A DNA stretch of 64,000 nucleotides from Streptomyces sp. NRRL WC-3742 (GTDB taxonomy: Bacteria; Actinomycetota; Actinomycetes; Streptomycetales; Streptomycetaceae), in NCBI RefSeq assembly GCF_000720635.1, contig NZ_JOCF01000037.1, positions 62,001 to 126,000 of the forward strand, given 5' to 3'. How positions within the stretch are numbered: the first letter of the stretch is position 1; each line of letters begins with the position of its first letter. The translations under genes and the position numbers were made by a program. Below are positions 46,965 through 55,418 of this stretch, in pieces. The notes beneath the pieces were generated by a model, which searched no databases, was not told the DNA's origin, and saw only the letters and a program-made list of their open reading frames with translations.

Positions 46965-47930
46965 TCACTCCGCGAAGTGGTCCCAGCCGCCGACCCGGTC
47001 CCAGGGCGCGCCGTCCACCGTCACCCGGCCGCTGCGCGAGCCCGCCGGACGGCCGGTCACCTCGCCCACCACCCGCCAGCGGGAGGGGAGTTGGACCCCG
47101 CGCGGGAAGGTCGCCACGATCGCGTGGTCCTCCCCGCCGGAGAGCACCCACACCAGTGGGTCCACCCCGACCGCCTGCCCGATGTCGGCCATCTGCGCCG
47201 GGACGTCGAAGTCGGCGGCCCTGAGGTCGATGTCCACCGCGCTGGCCCGGGCCACGTGGCCGAGGTCGGCGACCAGCCCGTCGCTCACGTCGATCATCGA
47301 GGTCGCGCCCAGCTCGGCCCCGGCCGGGCCCGCCTGGTAGGGCGGCTCGGGCCGGCGGTGCGCCTCGACGAAGGCGCGCGGGGAGCGGAACCCGCGCTGC
47401 AGCACGGTGAGTCCGGCCGCGGACCAGCCGAGCCAGCCGCACACCGCGACCACGTCGCCGACCTGCGCGCCGGAGCGCGTCACGGCCGCGCGCCCCTGGA
47501 GGTCGCCGAGCGCCGTGATGGCCAGCGTGACGGTGTCGCCGCGCACCACGTCGCCGCCGACCACGGTGGCCCCGGCGACCTGGCACTCGTCGCGCAGCCC
47601 GTCCATGAGCTCGGTGGCCCAGGTGGTCGGCAGGTCGGCGGGGGCCACCAGCCCGAGCAGGATCGCGGTGGGCACCGCGCCCATCGCGGCCACGTCGGCG
47701 AGGTTCTGCGCGGCGGCCTTGCGGCCCACGTCGTAGGCGGTGGACCAGTCCCGGCGGAAGTGCCGGTTCTCGATCAGGACGTCGGTGGTGGCCACCACTC
47801 GGCCGTCCGGGGCCTTCACCACCGCGGCGTCGTCACCGGGGCCGAGGTCGACCACGTCGGTGAGCGGTACCCGGGCGGTCAGCTCCCTGATGAGCCCGAA
47901 CTCGCCCAGCTCGCCCACGGTCCCCTGCAT
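46965..47930 (-). CDS. thiL: Thiamine-monophosphate kinase
   Basis: 321 residues. GELGEFGLIRELTARVP, the metal-binding DLGPGDDAAVV and TTDVLIENRHFRRDW, and AAMGAVPTAILLGL match ThiL, which makes TPP from TMP. ATG 47930 with AGAGGA 7 nt upstream. Divergent from the AsnC-domain gene. Confidence 0.95.
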   Translation of the reverse strand: MQGTVGELGEFGLIRELTARVPLTDVVDLGPGDDAAVVKAPDGRVVATTDVLIENRHFRRDWSTAYDVGRKAAAQNLADVAAMGAVPTAILLGLVAPADLPTTWATELMDGLRDECQVAGATVVGGDVVRGDTVTLAITALGDLQGRAAVTRSGAQVGDVVAVCGWLGWSAAGLTVLQRGFRSPRAFVEAHRRPEPPYQAGPAGAELGATSMIDVSDGLVADLGHVARASAVDIDLRAADFDVPAQMADIGQAVGVDPLVWVLSGGEDHAIVATFPRGVQLPSRWRVVGEVTGRPAGSRSGRVTVDGAPWDRVGGWDHFAE

Positions 47931-48167
47931 CTGCCGTCCTCTCGCGTTCTCGTCCACACTGCCGATCCCCGTCGCGCTCCCCCGCGCGCAGCGTACGCCC
48001 TTCCCGGACCGCGGGTGCGCCGCGAAGACGGACCCCCGAGGTCTCCCCTCCCACGCCTGACGCGGGGTAGCGTGGTGATCGGACTGCCGGTGAGCCCGTT
48101 CCCACCCCGACGACAGGCCGGGCGAACACCGCGTCGATTCCCCGAAACCGGCCGCCGGGAGGCACCC

Positions 48168-48401
48168 GTGGTACAGGCATACATCCTGATCCAGACCGAG
48201 GTCGGCAAGGCCACCGCCGTGGCCGAGACGATCGCCAAGATCCCCGGTGTGATCACCGCCGAGGACGTCACCGGCCCCTACGACGTGATCGTCAAGGCCG
48301 AGGCCGACACCGTCGACGACCTGGGCCGCATGGTGGTCGCCAAGGTCCAGAAGGTGGAGGGCATCACCCGCACCCTCACCTGTCCGGTGGTGCACCTGTA
48401 G
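48168..48401 (+). CDS. Stand-alone Lrp/AsnC ligand-binding domain protein
   Basis: 77 residues comprising only the RAM (alpha-beta) domain: AYILIQTEVGKATAVAETIA, GVITAEDVTGPYDVIVKAEA, VEGITRTLTCPVVHL. There is no DNA-binding helix-turn-helix, so it probably works as a ligand sensor or as a hetero-oligomer partner of a full Lrp protein. GTG 48168 with GGGAGG 5 nt upstream. Confidence 0.92.
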   Translation: MVQAYILIQTEVGKATAVAETIAKIPGVITAEDVTGPYDVIVKAEADTVDDLGRMVVAKVQKVEGITRTLTCPVVHL

Positions 48402-48441
48402 GGGCGTGAGGACAGGCCCCGGCCCCGGATACGATCGGCGG

Positions 48442-48960
48442 GTGGCCCGAGAACTCCGTATCCCCAAGGCGCTGCGGGCGCTGCCCGCCCCGGTGCGCTG
48501 GCTGGCCCTTCCGGTCGCCCTGACCTGCACGACCGTGGTGCTGGTCGGCAGTTGGAGCTCGGCCGCCTCGCGGGTCGAGGTGCCGAACCCCGGCCCCAGG
48601 GCGGCCGGGTACTGCAAAGCGCTGGCCGCCGCGCTGCCGCAGGAGCTGCTCGGTCACCCGCGACAGGAGAGCTCGCCGGCCTCGCCGTACGTCGCCGTCT
48701 GGGGCAGCTCGCCCCGGACGGTGATGCGCTGCGGCATCGAGCGCCCGGAGGAGCTGAACGGCCCGCACGCCCAGGACCTCTCGCCCACCGTGGACGACCT
48801 CACCTGGTGGTCGCAGAAGCGCGACGACGGGAGCTACCGCCTGGTGGCGACCATGCGCCGCGCCTATGTCGAGGTGATCTCCCCGCCCGGCGTCTACAGC
48901 AGCCCGCTGGACCCGGCCGCGGCGCTCACCCCGCTGGTCAAGGCCAACATCCCCGGCTGA
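48442..48960 (+). CDS. DUF3515 family membrane-anchored protein
   Basis: 172 residues. N-terminal basic residues and one hydrophobic helix (WLALPVALTCTTVVLVGSW) anchor an extracytoplasmic domain (CKALAAALPQELLGHPRQ; two Cys). DUF3515 proteins are routinely beside ddl in actinobacteria; function unknown. GTG 48442, weak SD (GGCGG). Confidence 0.85.
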   Translation: MARELRIPKALRALPAPVRWLALPVALTCTTVVLVGSWSSAASRVEVPNPGPRAAGYCKALAAALPQELLGHPRQESSPASPYVAVWGSSPRTVMRCGIERPEELNGPHAQDLSPTVDDLTWWSQKRDDGSYRLVATMRRAYVEVISPPGVYSSPLDPAAALTPLVKANIPG

Positions 48961-48978
48961 CACGGCCGACGCACGGAA

Positions 48979-49007
48979 GAGGGGCGGGCCCGACGGGCCC
49001 GCCCCTC
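48979..49007. terminator. Bidirectional terminator between DUF3515 and ddl
   Basis: Perfect 13-bp stem GAGGGGCGGGCCC/GGGCCCGCCCCTC, 3-nt loop, between converging genes. Confidence 0.75.
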
Positions 49008-49021
49008 CCGCGTCCGTACGA

Positions 49022-50167
49022 CTACCGCAGCCCCGTCGAGCGCCGCAGCGCCGTCGAGAGCAGCCGGTCGATCAGCTCCGCGTACGCGACCCCGCTGGCC
49101 TCCCACATCTTCGGGTACGCCGAGATCGGGGTGAAGCCGGGCATCGTGTTGATCTCGTTGATCATCCAGGAGCCGTCCTCCAGCAGGAAGAAGTCCACCC
49201 GGGCCAGGCCCTCGCAGCCGAACGCCTCGAACGCGGCCACGGCCTGGCGCTGGATCTGCGCGGTCTCCTCGGCGGTGAGCGCCGCCGGGATCCTCACCTC
49301 GGAGGAGTCGATGTACTTGGCCTCGAAGTCGTAGAAGTCGAAGCCCTCGCCGACCAGCACCTCGGCCGGCACGCTGGCCCGCGGGCCGTCCTCGAACTCC
49401 AGGACGCCGCACTCGATCTCGCGGCCGGACACCCCGGCCTCGATGATCAGCTTGGGGTCGTGGCGGCGGGCCTCCTCGATCGCGGCGTCCAGGTCGGCCA
49501 GGTCCTTGACCTTGGTGATGCCGATGCTGGAACCGGCCCGACAGGGCTTGACGAACAGCGGCAGCCCCAGCGCGGCGGCCCGCTCGCGCACGTCCGCGCG
49601 GCCCGCCTCGGTCTCCCAGTCGCGCGGGCGCACGATCGTGTAGTGGCCGACGCCCAGGCCGTGCGAGGCCAGGATGCGCTTGGCGAACTCCTTGTCCATG
49701 CCGGCCGCGCTGGCCAGCACGCCGTTGCCGACGTACGGGACGCCGGAGAGCTCCAGCAGGCCCTGGAGGGTGCCGTCCTCGCCCCAGGGGCCGTGCAGCA
49801 GCGGGAACACCACGTCGACCTCGCCGAGCGCCTTGGGCGCGCTGCCCGGCTCGCTGAGGACCACTTCCCGGTTGCCCGGGGCCGCGGGCAGCAGGACCTG
49901 GCCGTCCACGGCCTCGGCCACGCCCTGGACGTCCGGCATGCGGCCCTCGGTGATGGCCATCCGGGCCGGCTCGTCGCTGACCAGCGCCCAGCGGCCCTCG
50001 GGGGTGATCCCGATCGGGAGCACCTCGTACTTGTCGCGGTCGATCGCCTTGAGCACGCTGCCGGCGGTGACCACCGAGACGCCGTGCTCGGAGCTGCGCC
50101 CCCCGAAGACCAGCGCGACGCGCGGCTTGCGGGCGGACGGGTTCGTGGGGGTCTGTTCGATGCTCAT
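49022..50167 (-). CDS. ddlA: D-alanine--D-alanine ligase
   Basis: 381 residues, peptidoglycan precursor synthesis. VALVFGGRSSEHGVSVVTA, HGPWGEDGTLQGLLEL, KPCRAGSSIGITKV, EINTMPGFTPISAYPKM mark the ATP-grasp fold. The segment FYDFEAKYID has Tyr at the position where D-Ala-D-Lac ligases have Phe, which favours D-Ala-D-Ala specificity. ATG 50167. Confidence 0.96.
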   Translation of the reverse strand: MSIEQTPTNPSARKPRVALVFGGRSSEHGVSVVTAGSVLKAIDRDKYEVLPIGITPEGRWALVSDEPARMAITEGRMPDVQGVAEAVDGQVLLPAAPGNREVVLSEPGSAPKALGEVDVVFPLLHGPWGEDGTLQGLLELSGVPYVGNGVLASAAGMDKEFAKRILASHGLGVGHYTIVRPRDWETEAGRADVRERAAALGLPLFVKPCRAGSSIGITKVKDLADLDAAIEEARRHDPKLIIEAGVSGREIECGVLEFEDGPRASVPAEVLVGEGFDFYDFEAKYIDSSEVRIPAALTAEETAQIQRQAVAAFEAFGCEGLARVDFFLLEDGSWMINEINTMPGFTPISAYPKMWEASGVAYAELIDRLLSTALRRSTGLR

Positions 50168-50206
50168 ATCGGGTTTGAGACTACCGTGCGACGGGTTTGC
50201 CGAAAG

Positions 50207-51208
50207 TCAACGGCGCTCCGCCTTCGCCGAGCGCGACATCAGCGCCTGCAGCACCTCCTGGGTGGGCCGCCCGTTGTGCACGACGTCCACCACGGCCTCC
50301 ACGATCGGCATGTCGACGCCGTTGCGCCGGGCCAGGTCCAGCACCGACTCGCAGGACTTGACGCCCTCCGCGGTCTGCCGGGTGGCCGCGATGGTCTCGG
50401 CCAGCGACATGCCCCGGCCGAGGTTCATGCCGAAGGTGTTGTTGCGCGACAGCGGCGAGGAGCAGGTGGCCACCAGGTCGCCCATCCCGGCGAGCCCGGC
50501 GAAGGTGTGCGGGTCGGCGCCCAGCACCTCGCCGAGGCGGGTGGTCTCGGCGAGCCCCCGGGTGATCAGCGTCGCCTTGGTGTTGTCGCCCAGCCCCATG
50601 CCGGCGGCCATGCCGACCGCCAGGCCGATCACGTTCTTGACGGCGCCGCCGAGTTCGCAGCCGACCACGTCGGTGTTGGTGTACGGCCGGAAGTACGGCG
50701 TGTGGCAGGCCGCCTGGAGCCGCTTGGCGACCGCCTCGTCCGCGCAGGCGACGACGCTGGCGGCGGGCTGCCGGTTGGCGATCTCCTTGGCCAGGTTCGG
50801 CCCGCTGACCACCGCGACCCGCTCCGGGCCGACCTTGGTGACCTCGTCGATCACCTCGCTCATCCGCTTGGCGGTGCCGAGTTCGATGCCCTTCATCAGG
50901 CTCACCAGCACGGTCTGCGGCTCGATCAGCGGCGTCCACGCGGCCAGGTTGTCGCGCAGCGTCTGCGAGGGCACCACCAGGACGGCGAAGTCGGCGCCGG
51001 CCAGCGCCTCGGCGGCGTCGGTGGTGGCCCGCACCGAGTCGGGCAGCCGGACGCCGGGCAGGTAGTCCGGGTTCTCGTGCGTGGTGTTGACGGCGTCGAC
51101 CAGCTCCTGGCGGCGGGCCCACAGCGTCACCTCGCTGCCGGCGTCGGCGAGCACCATCGCGAAGGCGGTGCCCCAGGAGCCGGTCCCCATCACGGCGCAG
51201 CGGGTCAT
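50207..51208 (-). CDS. gpsA: Glycerol-3-phosphate dehydrogenase (NAD(P)+)
   Basis: 333 residues. [20 protein letters not shown] nucleotide fold; [17 protein letters not shown] and [16 protein letters not shown] signature. Supplies sn-glycerol-3-phosphate for phospholipid. The ATG overlaps the plsC stop (ATGA), so both are coupled, which makes biochemical sense. Confidence 0.97.
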   Translation of the reverse strand: MTRCAVMGTGSWGTAFAMVLADAGSEVTLWARRQELVDAVNTTHENPDYLPGVRLPDSVRATTDAAEALAGADFAVLVVPSQTLRDNLAAWTPLIEPQTVLVSLMKGIELGTAKRMSEVIDEVTKVGPERVAVVSGPNLAKEIANRQPAASVVACADEAVAKRLQAACHTPYFRPYTNTDVVGCELGGAVKNVIGLAVGMAAGMGLGDNTKATLITRGLAETTRLGEVLGADPHTFAGLAGMGDLVATCSSPLSRNNTFGMNLGRGMSLAETIAATRQTAEGVKSCESVLDLARRNGVDMPIVEAVVDVVHNGRPTQEVLQALMSRSAKAERR

Positions 51209-52062
51209 CGGCCGGCCTCCCCGTCGGTGCCGGTGGCCTTCTCGCTCTTGGCCTCGCTCTTGGCCTCGCCCTTGGCGCGGCGCCGTTCGGCGAGCGCGGC
51301 GGCGGCCCGTCGGCGGGCGGCCTTGCGCATGTCGAAGCGCTCGGCGGGCGGTTCCTCGCCGCGGACCTCGGCCAGGACGGCGGTGATGGCGGTCATGATG
51401 TCCTCGGTGGCGTCGTTCAGCACCTGGGCGGTGAGTTCCTGGCCCTGGTACCTGGCGAGGTCCACCGGCGGCCCGGCCGCGACGACGACCCGGTGCCGGG
51501 GGAAGAGGTTGAACCTGCCCTTGCCGAAGCCCGGGCGGCCGTACGGCGGGATGATCTCGTGCGCGCCCCAGTGGGCGACGGGGATGACGGGGGCGCCGGT
51601 CATCAGCGCGACGCGGGCGACGCCGCTCTTGCCGGTCATCGGCCACAGGTCCGGGTCCCGGGTGAGGGTGCCCTCCGGGTAGAACTGCACGCACTGCCCG
51701 TTGTCGACGGCCTCGATCGCGGCCCTGAAAGCCTGCGCGGCGTCGGTGGACTCGCGGAACACCGGAATCTGGCCGGTCTTGCGCAGCATGAATCCGATGA
51801 ACGGAATCGAGAACAGCGAGGACTTCGCGAGAATCCGCGGCGGGCGGCCGCTGTTGTACTGCCAGTGCGCGTAGATCACCGGGTCGATGATCGAATTGTG
51901 GTTCACCGCGGCGATGAAGCCGCCTTCCTTCGGAAGGTTCTCCCAGCCCCGCCAGTCGGGCTTCACCAGCGCGGTCGTCACCGGCTTCACCAGCACGGCC
52001 GCGAAGCGGTACCAGATGCCGTAGTCGGCGTTGCCGAACTTGGCGTACGAGCGGCGGACCAC
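51205..52062 (-). CDS. plsC: 1-acyl-sn-glycerol-3-phosphate acyltransferase (PlsC family)
   Basis: 285 residues. Acyltransferase HX4D motif NHNSIID at ~50, [15 protein letters not shown], and [12 protein letters not shown]. The C-terminus is an Ala/Lys/Arg-rich tail ([20 protein letters not shown]). GTG 52062 with AAGGAG 7 nt upstream; the longer open frame is not homologous. Coupled to gpsA. Confidence 0.93.
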   Translation of the reverse strand: MVRRSYAKFGNADYGIWYRFAAVLVKPVTTALVKPDWRGWENLPKEGGFIAAVNHNSIIDPVIYAHWQYNSGRPPRILAKSSLFSIPFIGFMLRKTGQIPVFRESTDAAQAFRAAIEAVDNGQCVQFYPEGTLTRDPDLWPMTGKSGVARVALMTGAPVIPVAHWGAHEIIPPYGRPGFGKGRFNLFPRHRVVVAAGPPVDLARYQGQELTAQVLNDATEDIMTAITAVLAEVRGEEPPAERFDMRKAARRRAAAALAERRRAKGEAKSEAKSEKATGTDGEAGR

Positions 52063-52287
52063 CCCAGGCTCCTTCTCATCACATGCGGCACACGTGGGGC
52101 ACCGCGGTCGTAGCCTCCCGGCGCCGGGCACCCGGTACGGCCGGTGCCCACGCCATGGGTGCGGAACAGTGTCGCCCGCACGATCACCGGCTGTCGAGCG
52201 ACCGCGCCAACCCGCGTGGCGGGCGTGATCAAACGCACGTCCGCACAGCTCGGACGGCCTGGCGAGGGCTCCGGGACCGGCGTCACA

Positions 52288-52986
52288 ATGACGCCGATGA
52301 CCCAGGACACCGTACGCCCCAGCGAGCCCGTCGCGCCCGCCGCACCCACCGCCGGATGGTCGCTGGTACTGCCGCTCAAGCCCCTGGCACTGGCCAAGAG
52401 CAGACTCGCCCCGTACGCCGGGCCGCACCGGGCGGGCCTGGCCCTGTCGTTCGCGCTGGACACCGTCTCCGCCGCGCTCGCCACCCCGGGCGTCGACCGC
52501 GTCCTGGTGGTGACCACCGACGTGCGGGCCGGTGCGCTGCTGGCCGGGCTCGGCGCGGTGGTGGTCGCGGACGAGCCGGGCGGCGGCCTCAACAGCGCGC
52601 TGGCGCACGGCGCCGCGGCCGCCAGGGCGCTCGCCCCCGACGCGCCGCTGGCCGTCCTCTCGGCGGACCTTCCGGCGCTGCGCCCGGCCGAACTCGCCCG
52701 GGTGCTGGGCGCGGTGCCGCCACAGGGCCGGGCCTTCCTGCCCGACTCCCCGGGCCTGGGCACCACCCTGCTCGCCTGCGCCCCCGGCCACCCGCTCTCC
52801 CCCGCCTTCGGGGACGGCTCACGGGCCCGGCACGCGGCGGGCGGCGCGTTCGAACTCCGTTTGGCGGACGTGGAGTCGGTGCGCCGCGACGTCGACACCG
52901 GGACGGACCTGGGCGAGGCCGCCGCCCTCGGCCTGGGCCCCCACACCCGCCCCCTCTTCGCCCGGCTGGCCGGGGACCGGACGTAA
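52288..52986 (+). CDS. cofC: Phosphoenolpyruvate/2-phospholactate guanylyltransferase (CofC/FbiD)
   Basis: 232 residues. Nucleotidyltransferase fold: WSLVLPLKPLALAKSRLAPY, VLVVTTDVRAGALLAGLGAV, AVLSADLPALRPAELARVL, HAAGGAFELRLADVESVRRD. Acts in coenzyme F420 synthesis; in mycobacteria the substrate was shown to be phosphoenolpyruvate. ATG 52288 or 52297. Divergent from plsC. Confidence 0.92.
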   Translation: MTPMTQDTVRPSEPVAPAAPTAGWSLVLPLKPLALAKSRLAPYAGPHRAGLALSFALDTVSAALATPGVDRVLVVTTDVRAGALLAGLGAVVVADEPGGGLNSALAHGAAAARALAPDAPLAVLSADLPALRPAELARVLGAVPPQGRAFLPDSPGLGTTLLACAPGHPLSPAFGDGSRARHAAGGAFELRLADVESVRRDVDTGTDLGEAAALGLGPHTRPLFARLAGDRT

Positions 52987-53010
52987 GGGGGCCGGGCGCA
53001 ACCGGCTCGC

Positions 53011-53016
53011 TATGCT
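53011..53016 (+). promoter_or_regulatory. -10 element of a probable leaderless gene
   Basis: TATGCT followed by 6 nt and the ATG of the 53023 gene. No SD sequence and no good -35 were found. Suggests transcription starting at the ATG. Confidence 0.45.
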
Positions 53017-53022
53017 CTTGGC

Positions 53023-53244
53023 ATGCAGGCCACCGCGTTCACCTTCGACCCCGCCACCCGGGCCGGCTCCGTGCTGCTCGACGACGGGACCCCGGTGCCG
53101 TTCGACGCGGCCGCCTTCGACGCCGGGGGCCTGCGGCTGCTGAGGCCGGGCCAGCGCGTGCGCATCCGCACCGAGGGCGAGGGCGGGGCCCGCCGGGTGG
53201 TCTTCGTGACGCTCCAGACCTTCCCCGACCCGGCCGATCACTGA
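53023..53244 (+). CDS. Small beta-barrel (cold-shock-like) protein
   Basis: 73 residues. ATAFTFDPATRAGSVLLDDG then VPFDAAAFDAGGLRLLRPGQ and VRIRTEGEGG resemble the alternating strands and VPF...LRPGQ pattern of cold-shock/OB-type proteins, but the RNP motifs are not conserved. Function unknown. 36 bp after cofC; apparently leaderless, so not necessarily dependent on it. Confidence 0.75.
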   Translation: MQATAFTFDPATRAGSVLLDDGTPVPFDAAAFDAGGLRLLRPGQRVRIRTEGEGGARRVVFVTLQTFPDPADH

Positions 53245-53350
53245 CCCCTTTTCGCGTTCCGACCCTTTTCGGCGCCGCGGTCCCGTCACCCCGGCATGTG
53301 CCCCTGGCATCCACACGCCGCGTAATCCTGACTAAGCGCCCGGAAATCGA

Positions 53351-53405
53351 AAGAGCCGCGGCGCCCGGTCTCCGCTATTCGCGGAAGGGGGTCGCCGCGG
53401 CTCTT
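53351..53405 (-). terminator. hupS terminator
   Basis: 13-bp stem AAGAGCCGCGGCG/CGCCGCGGCTCTT with an inner 5-bp hairpin, 36 bp after the hupS stop. Confidence 0.65.
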
Positions 53406-53441
53406 CGAGCCGAAGACCGTCCGAGGACGGCCGCGCGGGAC

Positions 53442-54155
53442 TTACTTGGCAGAGGTCTTGCGCGCGGTGGTCTTGCGGGTGGCGGTCTTCTTCGCCGGAG
53501 CCGTCTTCTTGGCCGTGGCGGTCGCCTTCTTGGCGGTGGCCGTGGTCTTCTTGGCGGCGGCGGTGGTGGTCGCCTTCTTCGCGGCGGCGGCGGTCTTCTT
53601 GGTCGCCGTGGCCGTGGTCTTCTTGGCGGCAGCCGTGGTGGTCGCCTTCTTCGCGGCGGCGGCGGTCTTCTTGGTCGCCGTGGCCGTGGTCTTCTTGGCG
53701 GCAGCCGTGGTGGCCGTCTTCTTCGCCGCGGTCTTCTTGGTCGCGGCCGGGGCGGCGGCAGCGGCGGAACGCTTGGTGGCGGCGCGCTTGGCGGCCGGCG
53801 TGGCGGCGACGCCGGTCTTGCCCGGGGTGAGGGAGCCCTTGGGGGCCTTCTTCACCGAGGGGCCTTCCTTCGGCAGCTTCTTGCTGCCGCTGACCAGGTC
53901 CTTGAAGCCCTGGCCCGGGCGGAAGCGCGGGACGGCGGTCTTCTTGACCTTGACCCGCTCGCCGGTCTGCGGGTTGCGGGCGAAGCGCGCGGAGCGCTCC
54001 ACCTTCTCGAAGGTGCCGAACCCGGTGACCGAGACACGGTCACCCGCCACGACGGCACGCACCATGGTGTCGAGCACTGCGTCGACGGCCTCTGCGGCAG
54101 CCTTGCGACCGCCCAGCTGCTCGGCCACCGCTTCGACAAGCTGAGCCTTGTTCAC
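53442..54155 (-). CDS. hupS: Nucleoid-associated HU-like protein HupS
   Basis: 237 residues. The HU fold occupies ~1-90 (MNKAQLVEAVAEQLGGRKAA; GFGTFEKVERSARFARNPQT); the rest is a Lys/Ala/Thr histone H1-like tail. In S. coelicolor HupS compacts spore nucleoids. The tail contains a tandem 24-residue duplication (72-bp repeat). GTG 54155, AAGGGG 7 nt upstream. A strong promoter is present (54206-54234). Confidence 0.96.
   Translation of the reverse strand: MNKAQLVEAVAEQLGGRKAAAEAVDAVLDTMVRAVVAGDRVSVTGFGTFEKVERSARFARNPQTGERVKVKKTAVPRFRPGQGFKDLVSGSKKLPKEGPSVKKAPKGSLTPGKTGVAATPAAKRAATKRSAAAAAPAATKKTAAKKTATTAAAKKTTATATKKTAAAAKKATTTAAAKKTTATATKKTAAAAKKATTTAAAKKTTATAKKATATAKKTAPAKKTATRKTTARKTSAK
53563..53706. 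repeat. Tandem 72-bp duplication in the hupS tail
   Basis: Copies at 53563-53634 and 53635-53706 are identical or nearly so; partial copies lie on both sides. 72 bp keeps frame (24 codons). Confidence 0.9.
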
Positions 54156-54205
54156 GTCTTCCCCTTCGGAAACGGGCGCCGGATGATTCCATCCGTTCTT
54201 TTCGC

Positions 54206-54234
54206 ACGTTAGGTATGTATCTGCGGACTTTCAA
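54206..54234 (-). promoter_or_regulatory. hupS promoter
   Basis: Minus strand TTGAAA (54234-54229), 17-bp spacer, TAACGT (54211-54206): a good HrdB-type promoter. Predicted start near 54199, about 45 nt before the GTG. Confidence 0.7.
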
Positions 54235-54288
54235 TTACCAAACGCGCGAATCACCCTAGTGTCGCAATGGATTTGCGCGTCGGCGACC

Positions 54289-54636
54289 TCAGTCGAGCGG
54301 CGGGTGCCCCTCGTCGAGGTCATGTACAAAGCGACCCAACCGCCTTGCCGCCCCCGGAAGATCGCGCTTGGCGGTCTCGGTGACGATCAGCAGTTGGCGG
54401 GTGAGAGCGGACTTTGCTTCGGCTGACACGTTCAGCGCATGCACGCGGGCGTGAGCTTGCTTCAACCGCTCGGCCACGAGCGCGTGGAGCGCTGCGACTT
54501 CCTGGTCGTCCGGTCCCTCAGCTTGCGCGGAGGTGACGTCCGGCCGATCGTCAATTCGCCGTTCGGATCGCCGGCCCATGGACTCCTCGGACGCGGGTTC
54601 GCCGCCCGCGTACGGAGGTTCATGGCGCCGGTGCAT
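54289..54636 (-). CDS. Small protein of unknown function
   Basis: 115 residues; core EVAALHALVAERLKQAHARV and ALTRQLLIVTETAKRDLPGA predicts two to three helices; N-terminus is Arg/Glu-rich and probably disordered. I do not recognise the family. The ATG at 54636 has CACAAT exactly 6 nt upstream and no SD, suggesting a leaderless transcript; an ATG at 54579 with GAGGAG 3-4 nt before it is the alternative (96 aa). Confidence 0.65.
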   Translation of the reverse strand: MHRRHEPPYAGGEPASEESMGRRSERRIDDRPDVTSAQAEGPDDQEVAALHALVAERLKQAHARVHALNVSAEAKSALTRQLLIVTETAKRDLPGAARRLGRFVHDLDEGHPPLD

Positions 54637-54642
54637 GTACTG

Positions 54643-54648
54643 ATTGTG
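54643..54648 (-). promoter_or_regulatory. -10 element of a probable leaderless gene
   Basis: CACAAT on the minus strand, 6 nt before the ATG at 54636. The -35 (CAAGTA-like) is poor. Confidence 0.4.
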
Positions 54649-54743
54649 CCATCTACCCGCAGTTGTACTTGCGCGGGGCCCTCTTCCGCAAAGCCGAATG
54701 GGCAATCCGGGGAGGCACCGGCGCTAACTCGTACTCCGCAACG

Positions 54744-54786
54744 CCGGATGGCCCGGCCCCCCCGAAGGGGAGCGCGGGCCATCCGG
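54744..54786 (-). terminator. leuCD terminator
   Basis: 12-bp arms CCGGATGGCCCG/CGGGCCATCCGG with an inner G/C hairpin, 32 bp after the leuD stop. Confidence 0.65.
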
Positions 54787-54818
54787 TCGATCGTCAGAAT
54801 GCTTGTTCTGAGGGGAAC

Positions 54819-55415
54819 TCAGGCGACGGGCAGCGTACGGGGCTTGAACGCCGGACGGCGCGCCTCGAACGCGGCGATGTCGGCCTCGTTCTGCAGGGTG
54901 ATGCTGATGTCGTCCAGGCCGTTGAGCAGCCGCCACCGCAGGTTGTCGTCCAGTTCGAAGGGCGCGACGACGCCTTCGGCCCGGACTTCGCGCTTCTCCA
55001 GATCAACGGTGATCTCGGCCGAAGGGTCACTCTCGGTGAGCGACCAGAGTCGTTCCACGGTCTCCTGGGGCAGCACGACGGTCAGCAGACCGTTCTTGAG
55101 GGAGTTGCCCCGGAAGATGTCCGCGAAGCGCGAGGAGATCACCGCGTGGAAGCCGTAGTTCTGCAGCGCCCAGACGGCGTGCTCCCGGGAGGAACCCGTG
55201 CCGAACTCCGGGCCGGCGACCAGAACGGTGGCGCCCTGGCGCTCGGGCCGGTTGAGGATGAACGACTCGTCCTTGCGCCAGGCTTCGAACAGGCCGCCCT
55301 CGAAACCGGATCGGGTGACCTTCTTGAGCCAGTGGGCGGGGATGATCTGGTCGGTGTCCACGTTGCTGCGGCGCAGCGGCACGGCCCGGCCGGTGTGGGT
55401 GGTGAACTTCTCCAT
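54819..55415 (-). CDS. leuD: 3-isopropylmalate dehydratase small subunit
   Basis: 198 residues. [20 protein letters not shown] and [20 protein letters not shown] carry the aconitase swivel-domain motif. Pairs with LeuC in leucine synthesis. ATG 55415, three bases after the leuC stop. Confidence 0.97.
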   Translation of the reverse strand: MEKFTTHTGRAVPLRRSNVDTDQIIPAHWLKKVTRSGFEGGLFEAWRKDESFILNRPERQGATVLVAGPEFGTGSSREHAVWALQNYGFHAVISSRFADIFRGNSLKNGLLTVVLPQETVERLWSLTESDPSAEITVDLEKREVRAEGVVAPFELDDNLRWRLLNGLDDISITLQNEADIAAFEARRPAFKPRTLPVA

Positions 55416-55418
55416 GGC

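Noticed and set aside
47931..48167. TPP riboswitch near thiL/thiD
   Set aside because: I found no THI-box-like conserved segments upstream of either gene.
53446..54144. Plus-strand frame encoding a Val/Ala/Phe-rich, membrane-like protein
   Set aside because: Mirror of the lysine codons of the HupS tail; no start signal or family.
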